Of a DNA stretch of 8,002 bases, positions 1-6,318 are shown one piece after another. Source of the DNA: Calditrichia bacterium (GTDB taxonomy: Bacteria > Calditrichota > Calditrichia > RBG-13-44-9); assembly GCA_026991005.1 (NCBI GenBank), contig JALXCH010000106.1, positions 1-8,002 of the forward strand, written 5' to 3'. Below the pieces are notes generated by a model. The model had not been told where the DNA came from. It saw nothing but the letters and a program-made list of their open reading frames with translations, and did not search any database. A program made the position numbers and the translations under genes. Position 1 is the first letter of the stretch. The number at the start of each line of letters is the position of its first letter.

Positions 1-2
1 AT

Positions 3-116
3 GTGGTGAAGGAAATGGTGGAAATGATTGAAGCCCAGCGCGCTTACGAACTGAATTCCAAAACCATCAAAACGTCCGACGATATGATGCGCACCGTAAC
101 GCAATTGAAGCGATAG
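3..116 (+). CDS. flgG: Flagellar distal rod protein FlgG, C-terminal end (partial)
   Basis: Only the last 37 codons are present; the gene enters from the left edge in the frame beginning at base 3 and stops at TAG 114-116. The segment contains the C-terminal signature of the flagellar rod/hook family (EMVEMIEAQRAYELNSK, then a DDMMRT-like helix), the helix that forms the inner tube of the rod. FlgG builds the distal rod crossing the periplasm. FlgF and FlgE share this C-terminal signature, so the tail alone does not fully separate them. The position immediately before flgA, only 2 bases away, favours FlgG, because flgG-flgA-flgH-flgI-flgJ is a common order outside the enterics. Confidence 0.88.
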   Translation: MVKEMVEMIEAQRAYELNSKTIKTSDDMMRTVTQLKR

Positions 117-118
117 GC

Positions 119-817
119 ATGAAACGGCTGTTAATACATAGCCTGATGGCGCTGGTGTTCTGGTTCAGTATTCTGGTGGCGCAAAACTATTCGGCGGGGG
201 ACTTGCGCAACCGGGTGGAGCAGTACGTGCATCGGCTTTACCAGAATACCAATTTGCAGTCGCGGGTGGAGTGGCGAGCTCCGCTGCCGGAGGTGCATCT
301 TCCGGTGCTGGCAGATTCCGTAGTGGTGTCCCACCCCAACGGGGAGTTACCCCGCGGAAGCGCGGTGTTTCGTGTCGCTTTTTACCATCAGGGAGGGGTG
401 TTGCGATCGCTCTACCTGCCCACACGGGTGAGGGTGTTTGCCCGGGTGCTCACACTGCAGGAAGCGGTTCCAAAGGGTGAACCTATTCCCCCGTCCCAAT
501 TAAAGTGGGAAGAGCGGGAGGTTACCTATTTGAAAGGGGAACCCATTACGGAAAAAAATCAGGTGGCGGGAAAAATTGCCCGCCGATATTTACCGGCGGG
601 AACCATTCTCTCCCGCGACGATATTCGAGCTCCCTATCTGGTTCGGAAAGGCGAGCCGGTGCGGGTACGATGTCGTCGTGGTGCGGTAACAGTGGTATTG
701 GAGGGGATTGCTCTGCAAAACGGAAGCAAAGGAGATCGGGTATGGGTGAAAAATCCCATGAGCCGTAAACGACTCCAGGTTAAAGTTGTAGAACGTCAGT
801 TGGCGGTTTTACCGTAA
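119..817 (+). CDS. flgA: Flagellar P-ring assembly chaperone FlgA
   Basis: A 232-residue periplasmic protein needed for polymerisation of FlgI into the P ring. Residues 1-21 look like a Sec signal peptide (MKRLLIHS followed by a hydrophobic run ending near LVA). Residues about 109-171 form a SAF-type domain with the usual pattern of two 'kGepI...L' elements. The C-terminal part (about 175-232) is beta-rich and has the VRKGEPVRV and GDRVWVKN motifs typical of the FlgA C-terminal domain. The motif KGEP occurs three times (residues 119, 139 and 177). The N-terminal part (about 25-105) is the less conserved FlgA N domain. The ATG lies 2 bases after the flgG stop with no strong separate Shine-Dalgarno, so translation is probably coupled to flgG. 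It belongs to the + strand flg operon. Confidence 0.93.
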   Translation: MKRLLIHSLMALVFWFSILVAQNYSAGDLRNRVEQYVHRLYQNTNLQSRVEWRAPLPEVHLPVLADSVVVSHPNGELPRGSAVFRVAFYHQGGVLRSLYLPTRVRVFARVLTLQEAVPKGEPIPPSQLKWEEREVTYLKGEPITEKNQVAGKIARRYLPAGTILSRDDIRAPYLVRKGEPVRVRCRRGAVTVVLEGIALQNGSKGDRVWVKNPMSRKRLQVKVVERQLAVLP

Positions 818-833
818 AGTAAAGGGGATAACG

Positions 834-1409
834 ATGAAACGAATTTTCGGAGCATTGGCAATGATGTGTTGGCTGGCAGGTGGTTTATTTGCCCAGCAAA
901 TGGCGGCAAACACCAGCCTGTTTAGCGATATTAAAAGCACTCAGGTGGGTAAAGGCATCACAGTGCTGGTGATGGAATATTCCCAGGCGCGCAACGATGC
1001 CCGGACGGAAACGCTAAAAGATGCCCAGCACGATTTAGGAGTATCCGGGGGGAGTGGCCTGGCCAGTGTGCTCCCGGATTTTACCCTGCGGGGAAAGTTT
1101 AAGAACGACTTCCGGGGGCTGGGACGAACCACCAAACGTGGGGTGTTAAAAGCCAAAATTGCCGCCCGCATTGTGGGGAAAAACGAAGCGGGAGATTACA
1201 TCATCGAGGGCAAACGGGTCATTGAAATTAATAGCGAGAAGGAAGTGTACATCCTCACCGGGTGCGTTCGCCCGGAAGACATCATGTCCGATAATACCGT
1301 GTATTCCTACAATGTGTACGATGCCCACATAGTGTACAAAGGAAAAGGTGAAGTTTCCCGTGGCCAGCGCGCCGGTATTTTAACCCGTTTGTTGCAGTGG
1401 GTGTTTTAA
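834..1409 (+). CDS. flgH: Flagellar L-ring protein FlgH, without an evident lipobox
   Basis: A 191-residue protein that forms the outer-membrane L-ring bushing around the rod. Family hallmarks are SLFSDIKSTQVGKGITVLV (residues 28-46), the central beta region with IIEGKRVIEIN (123-133), VRPEDI...DNTV (145-156), DAHIVYKGKG (163-172) and the QRAGILTRLLQWVF tail. It is shorter than the enterobacterial protein (about 230 residues), mostly because the stretch between the signal peptide and the first conserved strand is missing. The hydrophobic leader (1-20, ending GGLFA) has a Cys at residue 12 preceded by AMM, which is not a proper lipobox. Cleavage by signal peptidase I after Ala20 looks more likely than lipidation, although FlgH is normally a lipoprotein. 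The start is supported by AGGGG at 823-827, 6 bases before the ATG. It sits between flgA and flgI. Confidence 0.95.
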   Translation: MKRIFGALAMMCWLAGGLFAQQMAANTSLFSDIKSTQVGKGITVLVMEYSQARNDARTETLKDAQHDLGVSGGSGLASVLPDFTLRGKFKNDFRGLGRTTKRGVLKAKIAARIVGKNEAGDYIIEGKRVIEINSEKEVYILTGCVRPEDIMSDNTVYSYNVYDAHIVYKGKGEVSRGQRAGILTRLLQWVF

Positions 1410-1434
1410 AATCGAGTGTTATTTGAACAGAAGT

Positions 1435-1510
1435 CCGGAAGACAGGCAACGGAGCAGCGGCCTGTCTCTCGGTTTATGAGGCAGGATGCCAGAATACTGC
1501 AGGAGGGCAG
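1435..1510 (+). promoter_or_regulatory. Structured leader between flgH and flgI with hairpins near the flgI ribosome site
   Basis: The 108 bases between the flgH stop and the flgI start contain a strong RNA hairpin. Bases 1435-1447 pair with 1460-1472 at 12 of 13 positions (one G-U pair, one A-C mismatch), with a perfect 8-bp inner stem AGACAGGC/GCCTGTCT and a 12-base loop. Two smaller stems follow: GGCA 1480-1483 with TGCC 1487-1490, and CTGC 1497-1500 with GCAG 1507-1510. The last encloses the AGGAGG ribosome site in its 6-base loop. CCTGTC 1461-1466 could alternatively pair with GGCAGG 1480-1485. No U tract follows, so it does not look like a terminator. A role in mRNA processing or in setting the FlgI dose is an inference. 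Confidence 0.4.
1501..1506 (+). promoter_or_regulatory. Shine-Dalgarno of flgI (decides the start)
   Basis: A perfect AGGAGG lies 11 bases before ATG 1518. The open frame continues upstream to a GTG at 1416, but the ribosome site, together with a signal peptide beginning exactly after the ATG, identifies 1518 as the start. Confidence 0.75.
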
Positions 1511-1517
1511 AGAAAAC

Positions 1518-2630
1518 ATGTGCAGGAAATCTTTGATTACAGGATGGTTGCTCATCCTTTTGGTACTTCCGGGGCTAATCTTCCCGGCAGTACGCATTAA
1601 AGAACTGGCTCGCATTCGTGGTGTTTCCCGAAAACCGCTGGTGGGATATGGACTGGTCGTGGGATTAAACGGTACCGGCGACACCCGTCGTACCCGGTTC
1701 ACCACCCAGAGCGTTGTGAATATGCTGCAGCGCTTTGGAATTAAGGTTCCAACAGAAAAGGTAAAGTTACGTAACGTAGCTGCTGTTATGGTCACTGCCG
1801 ATGCTCCCACCTTCTTAACCGCCGGGGACCGCCTGACCGTTACGGTGAGCTCCATCGGCGATGCCAAAAGCCTGGAGGGAGGATTGTTGCTCATGACTCC
1901 CCTGACAGACCAGAATGGAGAGTTGTACGCCATGGCGCAGGGACCGCTGGCGGTAGGCGGGTTTTCGGTGCAAACTACAGGAGGCGGCGGGTTGCGCCAG
2001 AATCACACCCTGGTGGGTCGGGTGCCGGATGGCGCAGTCCTTCAGAAAAGTCTGGGGGAAGATTTTCAATTTGGAGACACCCTCTATCTTTCTTTAAAAG
2101 AAGCGGATTTCACCACGGCCGAGCGCATTGTGGAAGCGGTGAATCAAACCTTTAACGATACTCTGGCGGTCGTTAAAAATCCCCGCACCATTGCCGTAAA
2201 GATTCCCCCGGCTTATGCTCGTACCGGTCAGCAAAATAAGTTTATTTCTGAGCTGGAGCAGGTCCAGGTGCAGCCCGATGTGGTAGCGCGGGTGGTGGTG
2301 AACGAACGCACAGGCACGGTGGTAGTTGGTGGCAACGTAACCCTGCTTCCCGCTGCGGTGGCGCATGGAAATTTGAGTGTGGAGATCGAATCCAAACCCA
2401 TTGTTTCTCAACCGGCTCCCTTTAGCAGTGGGCAAACCGTGGTGGTGCCCAATACTCAGGCAACAATTTACAACGAGGAAGGGCAGTTGATGACCATTGC
2501 CGAGTCCGCAACTGTGCAGGATGTGGCACAGGCATTGAATGCGCTGGGGCTTACCCCAAGGGATATTATCGCAGTGCTTCAGGCACTGAAAGAAGCCGGA
2601 AGTTTACAGGCAGAACTGATTATCATGTAA
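1518..2630 (+). CDS. flgI: Flagellar P-ring protein FlgI
   Basis: Periplasmic protein that polymerises into the P ring around the flagellar rod, helped by FlgA. From ATG 1518 it is 370 residues, the usual family length. Residues 1-24 are a Sec signal peptide (MCRKS, hydrophobic run, cleavage near FPA|VRIKEL). The mature part opens with the family signature RIKELARIRGV and LVGYGLVVGLNGTGDT (41-56), followed by GDAKSLEGG (114-122), LAVGGFS (144-150), the RTGTVVVGG strand (264-272), and the C-terminal helix ALNALGLTPRDIIAVLQALK ending AELIIM. The frame remains open upstream to GTG 1416, but those 34 codons precede the signal peptide and have no family support. Unlike its operon neighbours it is preceded by a long structured leader. 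Confidence 0.96.
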   Translation: MCRKSLITGWLLILLVLPGLIFPAVRIKELARIRGVSRKPLVGYGLVVGLNGTGDTRRTRFTTQSVVNMLQRFGIKVPTEKVKLRNVAAVMVTADAPTFLTAGDRLTVTVSSIGDAKSLEGGLLLMTPLTDQNGELYAMAQGPLAVGGFSVQTTGGGGLRQNHTLVGRVPDGAVLQKSLGEDFQFGDTLYLSLKEADFTTAERIVEAVNQTFNDTLAVVKNPRTIAVKIPPAYARTGQQNKFISELEQVQVQPDVVARVVVNERTGTVVVGGNVTLLPAAVAHGNLSVEIESKPIVSQPAPFSSGQTVVVPNTQATIYNEEGQLMTIAESATVQDVAQALNALGLTPRDIIAVLQALKEAGSLQAELIIM

Positions 2631-2676
2631 TTTATGTGATTAGATTGTGGTAATGAAATTTCGAGGATGAAGAACG

Positions 2677-3507
2677 GTGAGCCATTTTCAGCCCAAAATA
2701 TCGCCGGATGATGCGCTGTTAAAGAGTCAGCTTGATGCTCTGAAGCAAAAAGCAGGGAATAAAAAAGAGCTCAAAAAAGTAGCAGAACAGTTCGAATCGC
2801 TGTTTATTTATTACATGCTAAAAACCATGCGCAAAACCATCCCCAAATCCGGCTTGTTCGGAAAAGGTCTGGGGGATGAGATTATGCAGAGCATGTTCGA
2901 CGAGAAGTTATCGGAAGAGATGGCGCTGAACACCCGGTTAGGGATTGCCGAAATGGTCTATCAGCAGTTGTCCGGGGAGGAAGATTCCCCCCAATCGCCG
3001 GAGCTAAAATTTGAATGGCGACGCTTTCCGGGGAAGGTACGCGGCGTTTCGCAGCGGAGGGCAGAGCAGTTTTGGTTGCAGGAAGCGCGGCGCAGGGTGG
3101 CGCGCTTCGACCGTTACATTGTTCAGGCAGCCGGAGAAACCGGGCTGGATCCGGATTTAATCCGGGCCGTTATCCTTACCGAATCGGGAGGTAATCCCCG
3201 GGCCGTTTCACCCAAAAATGCAAAGGGGTTAATGCAGTTAATGGACAGCACCGCAGCGGAGCTGGGAGTGGAAAATCCCCTGGATCCGGAACAGAACATC
3301 CGGGGTGGCGCCCGTTATCTGGCCCAACTGTTAAATCGCTTTCAGGGCGATTTTCAGAAAGCTCTGGCTGCCTATAACGCCGGTCCTAACAATGTGGAGA
3401 AGTACCGGGGAATTCCACCGTTCAAAGAAACACAACATTATGTGAATCGTGTGCAGCAATTGTACCGAAAATTAAAGAAACGTTCCCCATTGGTAAAGAA
3501 TCAGTAA
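2677..3507 (+). CDS. flgJ: FlgJ-like protein: rod-binding domain fused to an SLT (GH23-type) lytic transglycosylase
   Basis: A 276-residue two-domain protein. Residues about 28-100 are the FlgJ rod-binding domain (LKKVAEQFESLFIYYMLKTM, GLFGKGLGDEIMQSMFDEKLSEEMA, GIAEMVYQQL), which caps the growing rod. After a charged linker (101-145), residues about 146-266 are an SLT domain: catalytic Glu169 in the LTESGGNP motif, GLMQLMDSTA (184-193), GGARYL (210-215) and AAYNAGP (231-237). It would cut glycan strands so the rod can pass. In enterics the FlgJ enzyme domain is a GH73 glucosaminidase, so this is a different partner domain. There is no visible signal peptide, as for other FlgJ proteins, which use the flagellar export apparatus. 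The start is GTG with GAGGA at 2663-2667, 9 bases upstream; the nearby in-frame ATG at 2653 runs into a stop. It is the last gene of the flg operon here. Confidence 0.93.
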   Translation: MSHFQPKISPDDALLKSQLDALKQKAGNKKELKKVAEQFESLFIYYMLKTMRKTIPKSGLFGKGLGDEIMQSMFDEKLSEEMALNTRLGIAEMVYQQLSGEEDSPQSPELKFEWRRFPGKVRGVSQRRAEQFWLQEARRRVARFDRYIVQAAGETGLDPDLIRAVILTESGGNPRAVSPKNAKGLMQLMDSTAAELGVENPLDPEQNIRGGARYLAQLLNRFQGDFQKALAAYNAGPNNVEKYRGIPPFKETQHYVNRVQQLYRKLKKRSPLVKNQ

Positions 3508-3565
3508 ATTTATGTAGAAAAGAGTCAATCTGAAGAATTCTGGAAAGTTTTTTCAACATATATTT

Positions 3566-3621
3566 AAATTCCAAATTCCAAATTCCAAATAACAAGGAAT
3601 AAATTCCAGATACCAAATAGA
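3566..3621. repeat. Phase-locked 7-bp repeat array, AAATTCC type
   Basis: Eight consecutive 7-base units keep register: AAATTCC three times without error, then AAATAAC, AAGGAAT, AAATTCC, AGATACC and AAATAGA. The first three and the sixth are identical; the others are diverged copies. It lies in non-coding DNA between converging genes. From memory, similar degenerate AAATTCC-type arrays occur dispersed in the genomes of many uncultured deep-branching bacteria and cause spurious small ORFs in annotation; I cannot verify that here. Function is unknown. Confidence 0.8.
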
Positions 3622-3673
3622 TTCGATCTTCCCAGATGCCTGAAAAGGAACAAGAATAAATAAATATTCACCA

Positions 3674-3698
3674 TTCGCTTAATTTAGATTTAAGCGAA
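3674..3698. repeat. Inverted repeat with 9-bp perfect arms
   Basis: TTCGCTTAA (3674-3682) and TTAAGCGAA (3690-3698) are perfect reverse complements around a 7-base loop (TTTAGAT). Outside one mismatch, CC 3671-3672 can pair with GG 3700-3701. It stands between converging genes, where a bidirectional terminator would be expected, but no run of T follows on either strand and the stem is AT-rich. It could be a weak terminator, a protein-binding palindrome or an mRNA 3'-end stabiliser. Confidence 0.5.
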
Positions 3699-3836
3699 CG
3701 GGTTGGGGCAAGATGCCTATGCGACATGTTCAGGAAAATCATTGCGGTTGTAGTATTTAGTTGGAATGAAACAGCTGGTATTCAGTTAAAAGTTTTGTTT
3801 GAGATCTGAGGATGAGTGAAAATATTCCCCGATAAA

Positions 3837-5720
3837 TTATTGAGGTAAAATGATTTTTAGCTGATCGCCCGGTTTAATTAAATTGGAGCGGCGGTTGTTC
3901 CAGCGCTTAATATCCTGAATCCGAACCCCAAAGCGGTTGGCAATATCCCACAGGTTATCTCCTCGGCGCACGGTGTAATAAATGACCTTACCTGAATTTT
4001 TAGAAGAAGGAGAATCGAAGGTCGATTTTTCCTCTCTTTTCGGAGTGGAGGGAAGGGGAGTTTTATCAGCCAGCTGAATGGCCTCCCTGGGAATCCAGAT
4101 ATTCAGGGTGTCGCCGGGGTGGATAAGCCGGGAGTGCCCCAGACCATTCCAGCGGCGAATTTGAGACACGGTGACGCCATAGCGTCGGGCAATATCCCAC
4201 AGAGTTTCGCCCTTGCGAACGATGTGCACTTCCTTCCTCCGCCCCGGCACATGAGTCACCGGCTTGCGCCGAGTATATCGAGAGGAACGGTGCACCCGAG
4301 TGCGGCGTTGCATTTTCGCCAGATATTTTTTATTCTGCGGTACCGGAATAATCAAAGAATGCCCGGCGCGAATGAGTGAACCCCGAATCTTGTTGAACCG
4401 TTTTATTTCCCACACACTTACTCCATACCTGTGAGCAATGGTGGAAAGCGTTTCTCCACTGCGGATGCGATGCCGAATCCAGGTAAGTTTCTGGTTATCG
4501 GGTATCCGGGAATAATTTTTCAGGAACATCTCCCGGGTGCCTTTGGGAATATTCAACACCCAGTTTTCCAGGTCGGGGGGAGTGCAAAAGCGCAATAGCG
4601 CCGGATTTAGTTTCTTGATCTCGTCGAAGGTGCTGTTGGTACACCCGGCCACCACATTTAAATCCACTGCTTCGTGCACCGTTACGGTATCGTACTCAAT
4701 GGGTGGATCGGGAGTGACGTAGAATCCGTATTTTTCAGGATTTTTAGCAATTAATGCGGCGGCAATGAAAGTGGGGACGTAGTTGCGGGTTTGCCGGGGC
4801 AGGCGAGGAAGTTCCCAGAATTCATCCACATTGTAGCGCTGGATGCGTTTTTCGATTTTGCGGGGACTGAAATTGTACCCGGCAATAGCCAGATACCAGT
4901 TCTGAAAACGTTCGTACAAATCTTTCAAATGGCGGGCTGCTGCCCGAGTGGATTTCTCGGGGTCGCGGCGTTCGTCGAACCACCAGCTCCGGCGCAAACC
5001 GTACGCCCGTCCCGTGCTGTAAATAAACTGCCAGATGCCCACGGCTCCCGCATAGGAGCGAGCGTAGGGATTAAAACCGCTCTCGATCATGGCCAGGTAA
5101 AACAGATCCTCCGGAACCCCTTCTTCCCGCAAAATGCGAGTAATCAGCGGTTTGTAACGCCCGGAACGCTGCAACCAGCGGGTAAACACCCGTCGGCCCC
5201 GGGTCTGGAAGTAATGAATGGCTTTCTCCACCTTCTGGTTTAGCACCAGAGGAATAGCCATCATTTCGTTTTTTTCAATCACATTGGGAATTAGAACGGT
5301 ACTATCGACGTTCTGGCGGCCAGCGCTTTCTTCCAGTTCATCCAGCACCTGCAGGACATTGGCGGCAGTGAGGGTATCGCGCTCAATACCGTTCAGGCGG
5401 GAGAGATAGCGGGCATACTCCAGAGAAACCGTTTCGACCACATTGCGCAAGGTACTGTCTTGGCGAAGTAAAAGGGAATCCCGACGCAGGCTATCCACAA
5501 TATCCATCGCTTTGGTAAAATAATAATCGGCGCCCAGGGTATCTTCAATTTCTGTTGCCTGCTGGGCCAGATGCAGGTAAGCCAGTGCCAGGACCTCCGG
5601 ATTATCCGCCCGGGATGAAGGCGTAGATGTGGTATTGGAATCCGGCTCTGCCGACCGTTGGCGCACGGTACTGCACGAAGCCAAAAGCAAAATCAATAAA
5701 AACAGAAATGCTCGTTTCAT
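3837..5720 (-). CDS. mltD: MltD-like membrane-bound lytic murein transglycosylase, lipoprotein with LysM domains
   Basis: A 627-residue peptidoglycan-cleaving lipoprotein. Residues 1-16 are a lipoprotein signal with lipobox LASC (Cys16). Residues about 17-165 are a helical region without a recognised domain. The SLT catalytic domain spans about 185-330: catalytic Glu213 in AMIESGFNP, GAVGIWQF (225-232), YNFSP (282-286) and TRNYVPTF (311-318). A degenerate LysM-like segment (about 345-393) contains Cys360 and Cys379. Three clear LysM domains follow (about 415-460, 497-543, 580-625), each with the SGETL/KGETL/RGDNL and IP/ILP hallmarks; they bind glycan strands. The linker before the second LysM (about 464-497) is strongly Arg-rich. 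The motif that usually reads AYNAG or AYNCG is GYNFSP here. Its ATG overlaps the stop of the upstream heptose adenylyltransferase gene (ATGA), so translation is probably coupled. Confidence 0.93.
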   Translation of the reverse strand: MKRAFLFLLILLLASCSTVRQRSAEPDSNTTSTPSSRADNPEVLALAYLHLAQQATEIEDTLGADYYFTKAMDIVDSLRRDSLLLRQDSTLRNVVETVSLEYARYLSRLNGIERDTLTAANVLQVLDELEESAGRQNVDSTVLIPNVIEKNEMMAIPLVLNQKVEKAIHYFQTRGRRVFTRWLQRSGRYKPLITRILREEGVPEDLFYLAMIESGFNPYARSYAGAVGIWQFIYSTGRAYGLRRSWWFDERRDPEKSTRAAARHLKDLYERFQNWYLAIAGYNFSPRKIEKRIQRYNVDEFWELPRLPRQTRNYVPTFIAAALIAKNPEKYGFYVTPDPPIEYDTVTVHEAVDLNVVAGCTNSTFDEIKKLNPALLRFCTPPDLENWVLNIPKGTREMFLKNYSRIPDNQKLTWIRHRIRSGETLSTIAHRYGVSVWEIKRFNKIRGSLIRAGHSLIIPVPQNKKYLAKMQRRTRVHRSSRYTRRKPVTHVPGRRKEVHIVRKGETLWDIARRYGVTVSQIRRWNGLGHSRLIHPGDTLNIWIPREAIQLADKTPLPSTPKREEKSTFDSPSSKNSGKVIYYTVRRGDNLWDIANRFGVRIQDIKRWNNRRSNLIKPGDQLKIILPQ

Positions 5721-6217
5721 TCCACCAACAACCCTTTCTGTACCAGATTAGCAATTTTCTGAATAATGTCTGTGGTAGAGCGATCCGGGGTTAAGGGAAT
5801 AGTTTCCACCCGACCGCCATGCTCCCATACCACCTCTCGACCCACAATCTCATCAATGCGGTAATCCCCTCCCTTCACCAGCACATCCGGAATCAGGGCG
5901 GCTATCAGCTGCGCCGGTGTCTCTTCATCGAATAAACAGACGTAACTGACTGCTTCCAGTGCAGCCAGAACAATGGCACGATCTTCCTGCGGGACAATGG
6001 GACGCCCACTCTGCTTGATGCGCTTCACCGAAACATCGCTGTTCAGGCCCACCACCAGGACATCCCCCAACTGGCGTGCCTTTTCCAGATATTCCACATG
6101 CCCGCGGTGTAAAATATCGAACACCCCGTTGGTGAATACCACCTTTTTCCCGGCGGCTCCCAGTTGCCGACGAATCTCCACCAGCTCCCGTTGCGATTTT
6201 ATCTTATCTCGTATCAT
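5717..6217 (-). CDS. rfaE2: D-glycero-beta-D-manno-heptose 1-phosphate adenylyltransferase (HldE C-terminal half, RfaE2)
   Basis: A 166-residue cytoplasmic nucleotidyltransferase that transfers AMP from ATP to heptose 1-phosphate to make ADP-heptose for the LPS inner core. It shows TNGVFDILHRGHVEYL (29-44) with the HxGH nucleotide-binding motif at 37-40, VVGLNSDVSVKRIK (55-68), a GRPIVPQEDR segment (71-80), KGGDY (115-119) and the terminal STTDIIQKI (147-155). In E. coli this domain is fused to the kinase as HldE; here it is a separate gene in the same operon, about 100 bases downstream of the kinase gene. The ATG is preceded by GAGGGG a few bases upstream. The stop overlaps the mltD start by four bases (ATGA). 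Confidence 0.93.
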   Translation of the reverse strand: MIRDKIKSQRELVEIRRQLGAAGKKVVFTNGVFDILHRGHVEYLEKARQLGDVLVVGLNSDVSVKRIKQSGRPIVPQEDRAIVLAALEAVSYVCLFDEETPAQLIAALIPDVLVKGGDYRIDEIVGREVVWEHGGRVETIPLTPDRSTTDIIQKIANLVQKGLLVE

Positions 6218-6318
6218 CGCCCCTCAATATGCACATTTCCCGGAGTAAATTCATGCGCAAAATCAACAATTACCCCCGCTTCTTTTCAGAAACGGAAGAT
6301 TTTTTCTAACCCTACATT

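Larger units (their letters stand above)
3508..3836. other. Gene-free, AT-rich stretch between converging operons
   Basis: These 329 bases separate the end of flgJ from the end of the opposing mltD gene. I find no credible gene; the longest readable frames are chance. A T6 run at 3548-3553 lies about 40 bases after flgJ behind only a weak imperfect hairpin (3529-3544), so it is at best a poor terminator. The region holds a 7-bp repeat array (3566-3621) and an inverted repeat (3674-3698), listed separately. The remainder (about 3720-3836) shows nothing I can name. Confidence 0.7.

Noticed and set aside
882..900. TGGCAGG...TTTGC resembling a sigma-54 promoter inside flgH
   Set aside because: The spacing between the GG and GC elements is four bases too long and the site lies within coding sequence.
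1416..1517. Extension of flgI upstream to a GTG at 1416 (34 extra codons)
   Set aside because: The extra residues precede a complete Sec signal peptide and have no family support; AGGAGG and ATG at 1518 give a better start.
3529..3553. Possible intrinsic terminator after flgJ (weak hairpin and T6)
   Set aside because: The stem has mismatches and several wobble pairs and is AT-rich, so it does not reach the usual standard.
3422..3616. A - strand open frame reading through the AAATTCC array (contains FGIWNLEF)
   Set aside because: It overlaps the conserved end of flgJ and its hydrophobic motif is just the heptamer repeat translated; a known type of spurious ORF.
3713..3760. A 15-codon frame after TTGGGG in the intergenic region
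   Set aside because: Too short, no recognisable sequence, no signal or membrane segment; a GGGG near an ATG is expected by chance.
4119..5409. Several + strand open frames of 60-150 codons opposite mltD
   Set aside because: They are shadows of a well-supported gene with catalytic and LysM motifs and show no domain or signal of their own.
6279..6308. CTTC...GAAG hairpin followed by a T run on the + strand between the two heptose genes
   Set aside because: The T run is on the wrong strand for the - strand operon, no + strand gene ends there, and the stem is short.
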